Shown: positions 1 through 9,082 of the stretch, piece by piece
Position numbering within the stretch: the first letter of the stretch is position 1
How the letters are laid out: the number at the start of each line of letters is the position of its first letter
Assembly: GCA_021847105.1 (NCBI GenBank)
Contig: JAJZUT010000017.1
Span: 1 to 64,000 of the forward strand
Length of the DNA stretch: 64,000 bases
DNA from: Pseudomonadota bacterium
GTDB taxonomy: Bacteria > Pseudomonadota > Gammaproteobacteria > Steroidobacterales > Steroidobacteraceae
Direction: 5' to 3'
The notes under the pieces: generated by a model
What the model was told of the DNA's origin: nothing
Databases searched by the model: none
The model's input: only the letters and a program-made list of their open reading frames with translations
Translations under genes and position numbers: made by a program

Positions 1-2
1 TC

Positions 3-134
3 GAGCCGCTGATCGGCCGTGCAGTGCCGGTCCCTGCACAGCTCGCCGAGCTGTACGGGCGGCCGAGCCGCTTCGAGGAGATCGACGCCGATCTCGGTGC
101 GCTGCGCGCCGCACTCCGTGACAAGGCGGGCTAG
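3..134 (+). CDS. Threonine synthase-like C-terminus (5' end outside window)
   Basis: This open frame enters from the left edge and gives the last 43 residues of a protein, ending in TAG at 132-134. The tail pattern VPAQLAELYGRPSRF...DADLGALRAAL resembles the C-terminus of class I threonine synthases (E. coli ThrC ends with a similar ELAE...LPADFAALR stretch). That enzyme makes threonine from O-phosphohomoserine using PLP. Only the tail is visible and no catalytic motif is in view, so the assignment is tentative. The next gene starts 11 bases downstream on the same strand, so the two may be co-transcribed. Confidence 0.5.
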   Translation, partial: EPLIGRAVPVPAQLAELYGRPSRFEEIDADLGALRAALRDKAG

Positions 135-145
135 GAGCGCAGGCT

Positions 146-742
146 GTGGGGCAGATCGTGCGCCAGCCGTTCGTTCCGTGGGCGCTGCTTGGGCTGGCAG
201 CGGCGTTGATCATTGTGCTGGTGTGGCTGATTCGCTGGCATCGGCGGCGCCGCGCGCGCAAGGCGCTGCACGCGGCGATCGCCGCGGTCGGCAACGAGTA
301 CCTGATCGATACGTCGGTGCCGGATGGCATGGGCGGTGGATATCACGTTGATTTCCTCCTGCTCAGCGTGCACGGCATCCTGATCATCGACGTGCGGCAG
401 GTCCGCGGCAACATCTTCGGCGGCGACCAGATGGCCGAGTGGACGGTGATGGACGGGCCACAGCGTTTCACGTTCGTAAATCCGCAGAGCGGCCTGTACG
501 ACCGCATTGCCGCAGTCAAGGCCATCACCGGCGACGTGCCGATCGAGGGACGGGTCGTTTTCACGCGCGAGGGCAGCTTCCCGAAGGGGTTGCCGAAGTG
601 GACCGTGATGCTCGATGGGCTCGGCGCGGAATTCCCGCCGCTCGAGGCGGATCTCGAGCCGGCGAGCCTCGCTCTTTACCGCGATGCGTGGGAGCGGCTG
701 CGCGCACAGGTGCGCCCGAGCAGCATGGCGCACATGCGCTGA
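146..742 (+). CDS. Membrane-anchored NERD-domain protein
   Basis: A 198-residue protein starting at GTG 146, with AGGAG at 133-137 eight bases upstream. Residues 12-30 form one hydrophobic segment followed by a run of arginines, so the N-terminus is probably a membrane anchor with the rest in the cytoplasm. Residues 63-95 fit the NERD (nuclease-related) fold: Asp69 in HVDFLLLS, then ILIIDVRQ where the family usually has E-x-K. Here that pair is Asp82-Val-Arg84, a conservative but unusual replacement, so nuclease activity is uncertain. A GNIFGG turn and a Trp follow, as in the family. The role of NERD proteins is mostly unknown. The gene ends 16 bases from a convergent peptidase gene. Confidence 0.75.
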   Translation: MGQIVRQPFVPWALLGLAAALIIVLVWLIRWHRRRRARKALHAAIAAVGNEYLIDTSVPDGMGGGYHVDFLLLSVHGILIIDVRQVRGNIFGGDQMAEWTVMDGPQRFTFVNPQSGLYDRIAAVKAITGDVPIEGRVVFTREGSFPKGLPKWTVMLDGLGAEFPPLEADLEPASLALYRDAWERLRAQVRPSSMAHMR

Positions 743-761
743 GCAGGCCCGCGGCTGCTCA
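740..761. terminator. Small hairpin joining two convergent stop codons
   Basis: TGAGCAG (740-746) and CTGCTCA (755-761) form a 7-bp stem with an 8-base GC loop. The stem begins with the stop codon of the NERD gene and ends with the complement of the stop codon of the M20 peptidase gene. There is no T tract on either side, so it is at best a weak two-way terminator. Confidence 0.35.
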
Positions 762-2174
762 CAGAGACAATGTGCGCGCGTGATCGGCGAGCACCAGAGC
801 GACGCAGCCGGTGAGCTTCTCGGCGTAATCCAGGTGCAGAAATTCGTTCGGTCCGTGCGCGTTGGCATGCGGGCCGAGCACACCGGTGATGAAGAACTGC
901 GTGTGCGGAAAGCGCTCCCCGAGCATGGCCATGAACGGGATCGTGCCGCCGCAGCCGACGTGCACTGCGCCGGCGCCGTAGATCTGCCGCGAGGCCGCAT
1001 CGATCGAACTCTCAAGCCAGGGTGCAAACGAGGGGGCGTTCCAGCCCGCGGTTGGCGTGCCAGGGGCGAAACGGACCTGGGCCCCATAGGGCGGATCGCG
1101 CTCGAGAACCGCTTTCACCGCGCGTGCCGCCCGTTGCGGGTCGCAGGTCGGCGGCAGGCGCAGTGAGAGCTTGACGGTCAAGGCTGGCAGCAGCACGTTG
1201 CCGGCGGAAAGCGTCGGCGGAAGCCCATCGGCCCCGGTCACCGACAGGGTGCTCTTCCAGGTACTGTTGATGAGCAGTTCGACCGGATCGTCGCTGACGG
1301 GGCGTACGCCGGGGCTCCACGGCAGCTTGCCGGCGACCGCACCGCCCAGCACCTGCGCGGCCGTGCGGATCTGTGCGAGCCGGTCCTCCGGCACGCTCAC
1401 CGAGAGCTCCGCGGGCCTGAGCGTGCCATCCAGCGGATCCTCCAGCCGCGCGAGCAACTGCTCGAGGATACGAAAGGGATTCGGTGCGATGCCGCTTGCC
1501 ATGCCGGAGTGCACCCCTTCCTCGAGCACCCGAACGGTGAGCTCACCGACCAAGTTGCCGCGCAGCGAGGTAGTGCACCAGAGCTGCTCGTAGTTGCCGC
1601 ACTCGGCATCCAGGCACACGACGAGCGAGGGCTCCGCGAGGGCGTCCCCGAGCGCCTCGAGGTGCGCCGGCAGATCGATGCTGCCGCTCTCCTCGGAGGC
1701 TTCGATCAGCACAATGCACCGTGCCAGCGGCACGCGTTGCGCCTTGAGTGCCGCGATCGCCGCCAGCGAGCTGAACAGCGCGTAACCGTCATCGGCCGCG
1801 CCGCGCCCGTAGAGCTTGCCGGCGCGCAGCACCGGCTCCCAAGGACCCAGCCCGCTCTGCCAGCCGGTGAACTCCGGCTGCTTGTCGAGATGTCCGTAGA
1901 GCAGAGCGCATCCGGGCAATTCGCCCGGCACGTCCACCCGCAACACCGGCGTGCGGCCCGGCAGGCGCCTGATCTCGACGGTCATACCGGCGATCGGCTG
2001 CGTGCGGCACCATTGAGCCATCAGCTGAATGGCCGCCTCCATGTGGCCGTGCTGCTCCCACTCGGGGTCAAACAGCGGCGATTTGTTGGGAATGCGCACG
2101 TACGCGGCCAGACGCTCGAGAATCGAGTCCCGCCACGCCGCGCCAATGTGCGTACGGAGTTTTGCTACGTCCAC
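759..2174 (-). CDS. M20 family metallopeptidase (dipeptidase-like)
   Basis: A 471-residue cytoplasmic zinc-dependent amino- or dipeptidase of the M20 family. The metal-site motifs are visible in order: YGHLDKQPE (His and catalytic Asp), GRGAADDGYA (bridging Asp), EASEESGS (catalytic Glu then metal Glu), LDAECGNYE (Asp ligand), and a C-terminal ANAHGPNEFLH with the last His. The insertion between the two halves of the metallo-domain gives the dimerisation/lid domain, as in CNDP-type dipeptidases. Length is normal for the family. The exact substrate cannot be read from sequence. It stands alone, convergent with the NERD gene, with gene-poor DNA upstream. Confidence 0.88.
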   Translation of the reverse strand: MDVAKLRTHIGAAWRDSILERLAAYVRIPNKSPLFDPEWEQHGHMEAAIQLMAQWCRTQPIAGMTVEIRRLPGRTPVLRVDVPGELPGCALLYGHLDKQPEFTGWQSGLGPWEPVLRAGKLYGRGAADDGYALFSSLAAIAALKAQRVPLARCIVLIEASEESGSIDLPAHLEALGDALAEPSLVVCLDAECGNYEQLWCTTSLRGNLVGELTVRVLEEGVHSGMASGIAPNPFRILEQLLARLEDPLDGTLRPAELSVSVPEDRLAQIRTAAQVLGGAVAGKLPWSPGVRPVSDDPVELLINSTWKSTLSVTGADGLPPTLSAGNVLLPALTVKLSLRLPPTCDPQRAARAVKAVLERDPPYGAQVRFAPGTPTAGWNAPSFAPWLESSIDAASRQIYGAGAVHVGCGGTIPFMAMLGERFPHTQFFITGVLGPHANAHGPNEFLHLDYAEKLTGCVALVLADHARTLSL

Positions 2175-2826
2175 TCGGTCTCTCCCGGACAGCTGGTGTT
2201 GCGAGCGCGTCCATGCGGCTCGGCTGCGAGCGATTCCGCACGAACCACGCGCGCATTATGAAAACGCCGCCTCTAGCGCGCAAGTACACGCGTCATCACA
2301 AATCGTTCGCACTGTATTCGAACTGGAATTCCTTGCCGGGGAAAGACCAAAGAATCGGGAACATTACTCAATATCCGAGGCATGGCCGACGGTCTGCCGC
2401 AAGCGTAGCAGCGTGGACAGGCTGGCATCGTGAGCGGCGAAGTGGCGGGGGCCGGACCAGCCGACCGCGAGTGTGGTGGGATAATCGAGCAGCAAAAACC
2501 CGTCGACTTGGCCGTTCATGGCGGCGACGAGGCCCGGCAGCACGGAGGTCAAAAATCGGGCGGACCCGCTGCAGTGTCTCCCGGGATTTGATATGCCAAA
2601 TGCAGTATATGGACCGCAATGCGGATCTACGGAATACGCCGAGGGATCCGACACGACTGCTGCGGGCGTCCCCGCACAGGCTGTAGTCGCTTGTCTCAAC
2701 TTCCTCCTCACATCGGAGTTCCCAACTCGCGATCTGGTAGGGCAGAGGCGGCCTCAAAAAGCGGAAACGGCCATCATGAGGCCGGTTCAAGGATTCAGTT
2801 GAGGTGCCACGAAATTGCGCGTCAAC
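2175..2826. other. Gene-poor interval, with one possible gene remnant
   Basis: About 650 bases between the M20 gene start and the end of the hydrolase gene. The only stretch that looks protein-like is a leftward frame at 2364-2711 (listed separately). The rest shows no tRNA, clear promoter or terminator that I can support. Confidence 0.5.
2364..2711 (-). pseudogene. Unrecognised ORF, possibly a decayed gene fragment
   Basis: A 115-residue leftward frame. Its C-terminal 60 residues (LTSVLPGLVAAMNG, VDGFLLLDYPTTLAVGW, SLSTLLRLRQTVG) have the hydrophobic/polar alternation of a folded domain, while the first 50 are low-complexity and Cys/Pro-rich as in a non-coding frame. This suggests only the end of a gene survives. 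No family was recognised and no ribosome-binding site is evident. It may also be chance. Confidence 0.25.
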
Positions 2827-4296
2827 TCAGCGCACTGGCGCGGCAGGTGCCTTCTGTAACGTGAGACCGACAGCAAATGACCTTTGAAAGCCCTTCCAAA
2901 TCGTGATGTCACCGGTTCCAGGGCTGTAAGATCCAAAGCGTGCGTGGTCATGCGGCCAGACTCCACGCCCGGCGTGCGTCACGCGCACGTCCAGGTACGC
3001 CGCGAAGGACTTTTCTTTCTTCACATACAGATCAAGAAACGCAGTGATGAAGTGCGTATTGATCGCATTGACCCGCCTCGTGTTCCAGACAGGGTCCTGA
3101 AACCACGAGATGTTCCACAACGAATTTTGCATCTGCCGTGGCGCCGGATCAAGGCCGATGTCGTGGCCGGCTTCTTCGAAGGTGAGAAGATAGCGTGGCG
3201 CGTGCACAGCCTTCTCAAACACGCGCAGTCCGGCTCGTCGGTAACCGACGGTCCGGTCCCTATTGCCATTGATGATCAGCAACGGAACATGAATCCCGGA
3301 CAACCCGTGTGCACCCCAAGCGTTCCAAGGCCGTCCGCCTGCCGGAGAAATCGCGACCACAGCCCGCAGGTGTGCCACCACAATCGAGCGCTGCAGTGCG
3401 CCACCTCGACAGTAGGGCAACAGCAGTTTGCCCGGCACTGCTTTCGCCATTGGGCTATGCGGGTCGAGTATCGCTCCTGCGGCAGTCAATACGCCATAGC
3501 CGCCCATGGAATAACCGATCAGCGCCGTCCGGTTCGGATCGATCCAATGCTTCTCTGCGAGTGTTCTCTGCAGAGTCCTCGCAACAAAGGCGATATCGAG
3601 TGGCCGCCTCAGAACAGGCCCGGCAAATTCAGAGACCGATGGATCATCATGGTTAATGGCGGCAACGACGTAGCCCTTTGACGCCAGATTTTCAGTGATC
3701 CAGCTCAAAGCCGCTGGGGCATTCTCGCTGTAGCCATGCGAGACAATGACCAGCGGATAGGGCCCCCCGGAGAACGGAGCGCCGCGTACTGCGATACCCG
3801 GAATCGTAAAGTGGGCTGGAGGCGCCGGAGGCTCAGACCGAAAGGCGCCCGAATACACCGCTCGCTTCGCCCCAGGCTTCGGATGCGCCGGGTACCAGAT
3901 ATCCACGATCAGGGATCTATTACGCTTCGGCGCGCTATGCGTCTTCGGATTGTAAGCGAGAACATCCGTTTGCGCGTGCTCAATCAGTGTAATCGTCACG
4001 ACACCGACTGCATGCGGCCCAAGTCTCGCCAGCGCTGGGGCGTCTGGGCCATAGACGCTCGGCGGCTGCTCCGCGCGGGCTGGTGTCACGCCGCTCCACA
4101 AGAGCGCCAGCGCAATTAACACCGGCAGCGATACTCGTCGCCACTGATCGGCTGCGCGGATTCCACTGCTCCGCGTTGCGCGTAAACGCCCGAGTTTCGC
4201 ATTTTTTTTACCGTTTTCTAACATGTATCGCATGCTCGCCGGGCGCGGCACGAGGAAGCTTGAGTAACTCACGGGGTGCATCGTCGAAACTCCCAT
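2827..4296 (-). CDS. Secreted alpha/beta hydrolase (dienelactone hydrolase / PAF-acetylhydrolase-like)
   Basis: A 489-residue predicted secreted hydrolase. A hydrophobic segment at about residues 55-70 ends in TPARA-EQ, a likely signal peptidase site after an unusually long basic n-region. The catalytic triad is visible: nucleophile Ser in GYSMGG, Asp in NGNRDRTV, His in EEAGHDIG. VIVSHGYSE supplies the oxyanion-hole region. The substrate is probably an ester or lactone but cannot be named. ATG 4296 has AAGG 7 bases upstream; an in-frame ATG at 4281 with GGGAG 8 bases upstream is an equally good start. The gene follows the TonB receptor on the same strand after about 145 bases, so the pair may import and process one substrate. 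Confidence 0.82.
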   Translation of the reverse strand: MGVSTMHPVSYSSFLVPRPASMRYMLENGKKNAKLGRLRATRSSGIRAADQWRRVSLPVLIALALLWSGVTPARAEQPPSVYGPDAPALARLGPHAVGVVTITLIEHAQTDVLAYNPKTHSAPKRNRSLIVDIWYPAHPKPGAKRAVYSGAFRSEPPAPPAHFTIPGIAVRGAPFSGGPYPLVIVSHGYSENAPAALSWITENLASKGYVVAAINHDDPSVSEFAGPVLRRPLDIAFVARTLQRTLAEKHWIDPNRTALIGYSMGGYGVLTAAGAILDPHSPMAKAVPGKLLLPYCRGGALQRSIVVAHLRAVVAISPAGGRPWNAWGAHGLSGIHVPLLIINGNRDRTVGYRRAGLRVFEKAVHAPRYLLTFEEAGHDIGLDPAPRQMQNSLWNISWFQDPVWNTRRVNAINTHFITAFLDLYVKKEKSFAAYLDVRVTHAGRGVWPHDHARFGSYSPGTGDITIWKGFQRSFAVGLTLQKAPAAPVR

Positions 4297-4441
4297 GTAT
4301 GACCTTGATTACATGCGAATGTAGTTTCCGAAAAAAAAGCAGCATGCGCGCGATCAAGAGCGCGGATGTCGCCGCAAAAATTGACCAGGCCGCATGGAGC
4401 GCTGCATATTCAGTATTCTTCTGCTATGGAGAAATGCTCGC

Positions 4442-7051
4442 TTAATTCTCGTGTTCGGAGAATCTGTAACCGAAGCTGAGCTCGATTACTCGCGGGCGCA
4501 TCGGAGTCTCGGTCAGTATAGATTGCGAGTTGCTGGTTAGGAGGCTTTTATTGACATCCGTAATGTTTGTCCCCGAAAGCGTCACCGTCCATGCGCCATT
4601 GGACACGCCAGCTGAAAAGTCGTAGGTGGTCCATGCGGGAAGGATATATGCCTCGACATTGCCCGATGCGGAATATGCATGCGCTCGATGTTGGGCGCCC
4701 ACTTGTACGAACGGTATATAGTTTCCAACCGACCATTCGTAGCGCAGCAGTGCACTAATCTGAAACGGCGGTGAGTTGGCGAGTGGGCTGCCTACCTTTC
4801 CGTACAGATTCGCGAGTGGCTTTGCCACGCCGTTGTCATACCACGTGGTGATAGGCTTCCCAAAGTTCGGGGTTGCGGGGTTGTTGTCGATTAATTCAGG
4901 AGAGTTTGTGAGTTCTCCGCTATTCCAGGATGCAGAGGCATTGACCGTCAGGCCTTCGATGGGCCGCGCCAGGAAATGAAGCTCGATACCCCTTACGCGA
5001 TAATCCGGACCATTGGTGCCAAATGCAAGATTGCCGAGGCCACATTGAGGGCATAAAAACGCGACCTGAACATTGCTCCAATTCTCCTGGTAGGCGGAGC
5101 CGTCTACTTCAAGACGGTTGTTCCACCATAAGGTCTTCCAACCAATCTCGTTGTTTGTCAGATTGTCAGATTGATACGTAAGGGGTGTGGAAAACTGATA
5201 CACGCCATTCTTATTCGGAAGTTGCTCGGAACTGCCACGATTAAAGCCTCCCGGCCTGAAACCTTGCGAATACGTGTAATACACCATGACTTGCGGCAGG
5301 ATGTGCCATTCTAGGTCTGCCCGTCCGCGCTTTCCAGTCTCGACGAAGTGGTTAAGCGCCTGCTGCTGCGGATTCGAGAAGTTGGTGCCATATGGTGACA
5401 GGCATGGCCCGAAATACGAAGTGGGAGCGAACTGCTTGCAGCCGAAACTTCCAACATCACCGCCAAGTTCCTGGTTGAACATGTCGAAGTAGCGTAGACC
5501 GCCTGTGATTGTCAGCGTGTGCGGAATAATGTCGTAACTGACGGAAGTGTAGACGGCTTTCTGTGTGAATGTGTGCACGAAGTCGTCGAAGAATGCGACA
5601 TTCGAGTTGCGTATGCCAAGTTGATTTGCTGGCGTTCCAGGCCACGGCTGAAGAGGGAGAAAACAGTTCGAGTTTGGACCATTAGGTGAGCAGCCCGGCA
5701 CGCTTCTGTAGAGCCATTGTGTGGTGTCGTAAATCTTGTAATCTTCATAGAAGAGTCCTACTAGCCCTCTTAGACGCCATTGTTCCGGAGTGCTGATGCG
5801 TATCTCTTGTGATAAATGGGTATTTTCTTCCGTGTCAGTCCAGACGGAACTTGGCGAGTAACATGTGGCGTTTGGATTTCCTTGAATTGAACTATAAGAG
5901 ACGCCGGTACACTGGTAGTAATAGCCGTAGCGGCCGCGCGCGTAGTTTGTATAGTCCTGTATTTGGTCTACATTTCTATCCAGGTACGATCCGCTATAGA
6001 CAAGATTTAGGTCGCCAATCTTTCCGTGCAAATCCAGCTCTGTGTTTTCGAACTTGTCTCTGTTGTATGAGGGATTGAACAGGTTGACGGAATATGGCGG
6101 CAGGGACTGACCATTCGAGCCGAGGGGCATTTCATAAAAAACCCCTTGTGCATCCAAATTCTGGTACATCTGCGAAAGAAGAAGATTCCAGTCACTGTTG
6201 AATTTGTAAAGAAACTCGGCGCGTATGCCTCGGTAAGTCACTGGATTGATGTGATCTGCTGCGATCTGATAATTGTTTATCGTGACGCTGTTGACAGGGA
6301 CGATGCCGCCGTTCGAAGTGGCTAATCCGAGATCCGTCGATGCGCGTGAGAATGTTGCCGGAAGGTTGTTGATGTAGCCGCCCCTTTGGTCGCTAAATAT
6401 GACGAAACGTGCGGCGAATTTGTGCTTTATGATCGGCAGGTTAAATACTGCATCAGCATTGGTATTCGGAGCGCCGTGAGCCGTTATCCCGTACCCGGCG
6501 TGAATATCTACGGCGAATGTGTCCAGCTTTGGCTTGTTTGTGATGTAGCGTACGACGCCAGCCTGCGCGCCTGCGCCAAATAGGGTGCCCTGAGGACCTT
6601 CTAGAACCTCGATGCGCTGCAAATCGACCGCATATACGTCGAGATTTCGGCCCGGCAGAGTCGTCGACTGGTTGTCGAGGTACTCGGCGACGTTAGGGAA
6701 TCCGCCAACAGAGCCTTGTCCCTGGGTAAAAACCACACCGACCGACAAACCCCGCATAAATACCTGGCCTTGTCCGGGCCCAATGGTGCCAGTGGATACG
6801 TTCGGAACATACTTAACCAGGTCACTGAACGTGGCGACATGCATTTCGCGGAGGTCTTTGCCGGTAAATGCCTGCATGGTAATCGGCACATCCTGGATAT
6901 TTTGTGCTTGGCGTTGTGCTGTAACAACGATCTCCTGCAGCTGCAGTCCCTGCGCGAGAGGATTGGAGGTGTCGGCGGCAAATGCGGCGTGAACCGCAGA
7001 AGCACTCAATATCGCGGCGACAGTGCGTGTGATTCTATGTTCATTCTTCAT
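4442..7051 (-). CDS. TonB-dependent outer-membrane receptor
   Basis: An 869-residue active transporter of the outer membrane. The signal peptide ends near AAFAAD. Next come the EIVVTAQRQ stretch and the plug domain (PITMQAFTGKDL, VFMRGL, RIEVLEGPQGTLFGAGAQAG), then the 22-strand beta-barrel with TonB-receptor signatures such as YSQGFRPGGFNRG, and a terminal strand ending in GYRFSEHEN. No N-terminal FecA-type signalling extension is present. GGAGG lies 8 bases before the ATG. The barrel region is clearly richer in A+T than the surrounding housekeeping genes, which suggests lateral origin. The ligand is unknown; the downstream secreted hydrolase hints at an ester-containing or aromatic substrate. 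Confidence 0.92.
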   Translation of the reverse strand: MKNEHRITRTVAAILSASAVHAAFAADTSNPLAQGLQLQEIVVTAQRQAQNIQDVPITMQAFTGKDLREMHVATFSDLVKYVPNVSTGTIGPGQGQVFMRGLSVGVVFTQGQGSVGGFPNVAEYLDNQSTTLPGRNLDVYAVDLQRIEVLEGPQGTLFGAGAQAGVVRYITNKPKLDTFAVDIHAGYGITAHGAPNTNADAVFNLPIIKHKFAARFVIFSDQRGGYINNLPATFSRASTDLGLATSNGGIVPVNSVTINNYQIAADHINPVTYRGIRAEFLYKFNSDWNLLLSQMYQNLDAQGVFYEMPLGSNGQSLPPYSVNLFNPSYNRDKFENTELDLHGKIGDLNLVYSGSYLDRNVDQIQDYTNYARGRYGYYYQCTGVSYSSIQGNPNATCYSPSSVWTDTEENTHLSQEIRISTPEQWRLRGLVGLFYEDYKIYDTTQWLYRSVPGCSPNGPNSNCFLPLQPWPGTPANQLGIRNSNVAFFDDFVHTFTQKAVYTSVSYDIIPHTLTITGGLRYFDMFNQELGGDVGSFGCKQFAPTSYFGPCLSPYGTNFSNPQQQALNHFVETGKRGRADLEWHILPQVMVYYTYSQGFRPGGFNRGSSEQLPNKNGVYQFSTPLTYQSDNLTNNEIGWKTLWWNNRLEVDGSAYQENWSNVQVAFLCPQCGLGNLAFGTNGPDYRVRGIELHFLARPIEGLTVNASASWNSGELTNSPELIDNNPATPNFGKPITTWYDNGVAKPLANLYGKVGSPLANSPPFQISALLRYEWSVGNYIPFVQVGAQHRAHAYSASGNVEAYILPAWTTYDFSAGVSNGAWTVTLSGTNITDVNKSLLTSNSQSILTETPMRPRVIELSFGYRFSEHEN

Positions 7052-9082
7052 ATGCTGACCTCCGCAATGAGTTTTCGTGCTTTAGGTTTTTTGCGTTAAT
7101 TTTCCGCGACTGGTTCGCGGGCTACATACATGTTTCGCAAAGAAGGGTAACCGAGAAGTTGGAAGGTCGTGCCGGTAGTCGCAGGACGTTTCTCGCCCGG
7201 GCGCACATTCCGTGGGGGTCTTTGGCTTACCAAGTCTCGCGAAGCAGGAGTCAGATGGCCTTGAGGAGCCATGGTCAGACTGCGTCTGAAAAGTCAGAGA
7301 CGTCGATGCGCCAGGCGCCAGGCGGCTTCCTCGGCAGGGTTCGGGAGAGAGGGAGTAATTGCTCTTGCCTGATTGCGGCAGAGGGTTGTGTGAATGTAGC
7401 GGCTTCGTTTGTTGTGCTGTGACGGGTGTTGTTTCCATGGTCAGCCCGGGAATCTCGTTCCATGCGCGATGCGGTGACCTGTGGACTGGCATCTGGATCT
7501 ATTGTTCGGCGGCGCCAGGCGCCTGTGGGTCGAGTGTTCGCGAGAGGGTCGAGATGTGGAATAGATTCGCGATGCCAAGCTCGTGAGGCGTATTGGAGTT
7601 GAGGCGAGTTAATGAATCGGGTCTGGTTGGCGGTAGCGAGCATATTCGGAGAGTCTGTTTCTTTTGTTGCGATCGTTGGAGAAGAGCGAGACTCAGGATG
7701 AAGCGGGGCGTGGACGCGACGGCCGAAGGGTATGCGATATTAGGAGGCTTCTGGCGATAGTAAAATTTGACCGTCACAACCGTCCTCGCCGGGGCCATTT
7801 TGAGACGCTGGCGTGGAGCGTCCGAGTTGAGTTCTTGCGATAGGTGTCTGCCGGAGCGGCTCTTCTTGAGAGCGGGGTGGCGGTTCGGATTGCGCGCTGC
7901 AAAAATAGGGAGTTTGTTCTGTGTCTGTACTGCCGCGGGGTGCGGATCGGTACGGAAATTGGCGGAAGAGCTTTGAGTCATGCCTTCTCCGTGAAGAGTT
8001 CGTGGGCTCCACCGGATGCGACAATGTTTCGTTTTGCGCATATTGCGCAGTCGGTCGAGAGTGTGGCGCTCTCAATGATCACGCCGGATTCTTCTATATC
8101 CGACGACTGCATAACGCACGTGTTCAGTGCATTCGGTATGCGGCACTTTTCGACTCTATCCCTCTTGAGACTGCGCCATGAAACGCAGAGCTCTTTCAGT
8201 CAGGCGGCGTAGAAGTGCTAATCGAGTCGGGACAACCCCAGTGCTGTCCGGCTCGCCCCATTCTTAATTCTTTCTGAGTATGCTATTAACAAAGGAGGAG
8301 GGCTCTGAAGAAATTTTACCGTTCAGTAAGAAAATTATGATAGCGATGAACGTGTAGTCCTTTGATTGATTGCAGTCAGAACGATGTGCGTTCTGCTCGT
8401 TTTGTAGCGGCCCTGGATGGGTTTGCTGTCTCCTTGGATGTCCTAGCGCGCCTGTCGACATCGCTGGCGAGCCGTCCTTGTGACCGATTCGTTCATCACA
8501 GGCCGAAGCGGGCCGGCTGGGCATCGATGCTTCCGGGCCGAAATACAGGATTTCGGCGAGACGTGATCTCCGATGTCTCGGCGTTCGGTGGCAGTGATCT
8601 TCATTTGTTGATGAGTTTTTTGGTTGGCGGAATGGTGTTTGATGGCGCGGGAGCTCTTCTGTGCCGGCAGGATCCTGATGGGGGCTGAGGGTGTATGAGA
8701 CGAGCAAGAGTCAGCAGCTCGCTCGTACATGCTCGAGCATGCCGAGGATGCTTTGAGAGGGTTGATCGGCAAGCCGATGGCGAGAGGCGCCGTAGTTTGA
8801 TGTGTCTGTTTGCGGCACTGAACGCTGGGATCGGAAGGGCCAGCAGTGAGGTGTATCCTCGGCTTAGAACCAAGGTTCGGGTGTGCGCGCGATCTACCGG
8901 GAAATCCCGGCAAAGCGGGACCTGCACGGAGTAATGGATAAGTTCCGCGCGTGGGAGCCCGGCTGTTCTGCATGCGGATTTTTAATTCAAGACATCGGAA
9001 TCCGCCCCTCGCATGGTCGTGTGCCAACTATGCTGCGGATAGTTCGTGCCGCGGCCTGATCTCCGGCCCTTTCAAACGGCTG
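7052..9082. other. Two-kilobase interval without a convincing gene
   Basis: Open frames here (for example leftward 7499-8041, leftward 8264-8707 and rightward 8362-8688) give basic, low-complexity translations with no recognisable domain, and none pairs a good ribosome-binding site with a protein-like sequence. The plus strand looks biased to G and T over several hundred bases around 7400-8900. An AAAGGAGGAGGG stretch near 8290 resembles a ribosome-binding site but leads only to stop codons within a few codons. No tRNA, repeat array or transposase remnant was seen. It may be a decayed accessory segment upstream of the TonB receptor, or an untranslated RNA region. Confidence 0.45.

Noticed and set aside
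4331..4364. Possible terminator of the first TonB receptor (T8 on the minus strand with a nearby CGCG/CGCG pairing)
   Set aside because: The stem is only about 4 bp and does not abut the T run, so it is too weak to list as a feature.
8285..8360. Ribosome-binding-like AAAGGAGGAGGG followed by start codons
   Set aside because: Every frame after it reaches a stop within a few codons, so no small gene can be supported.
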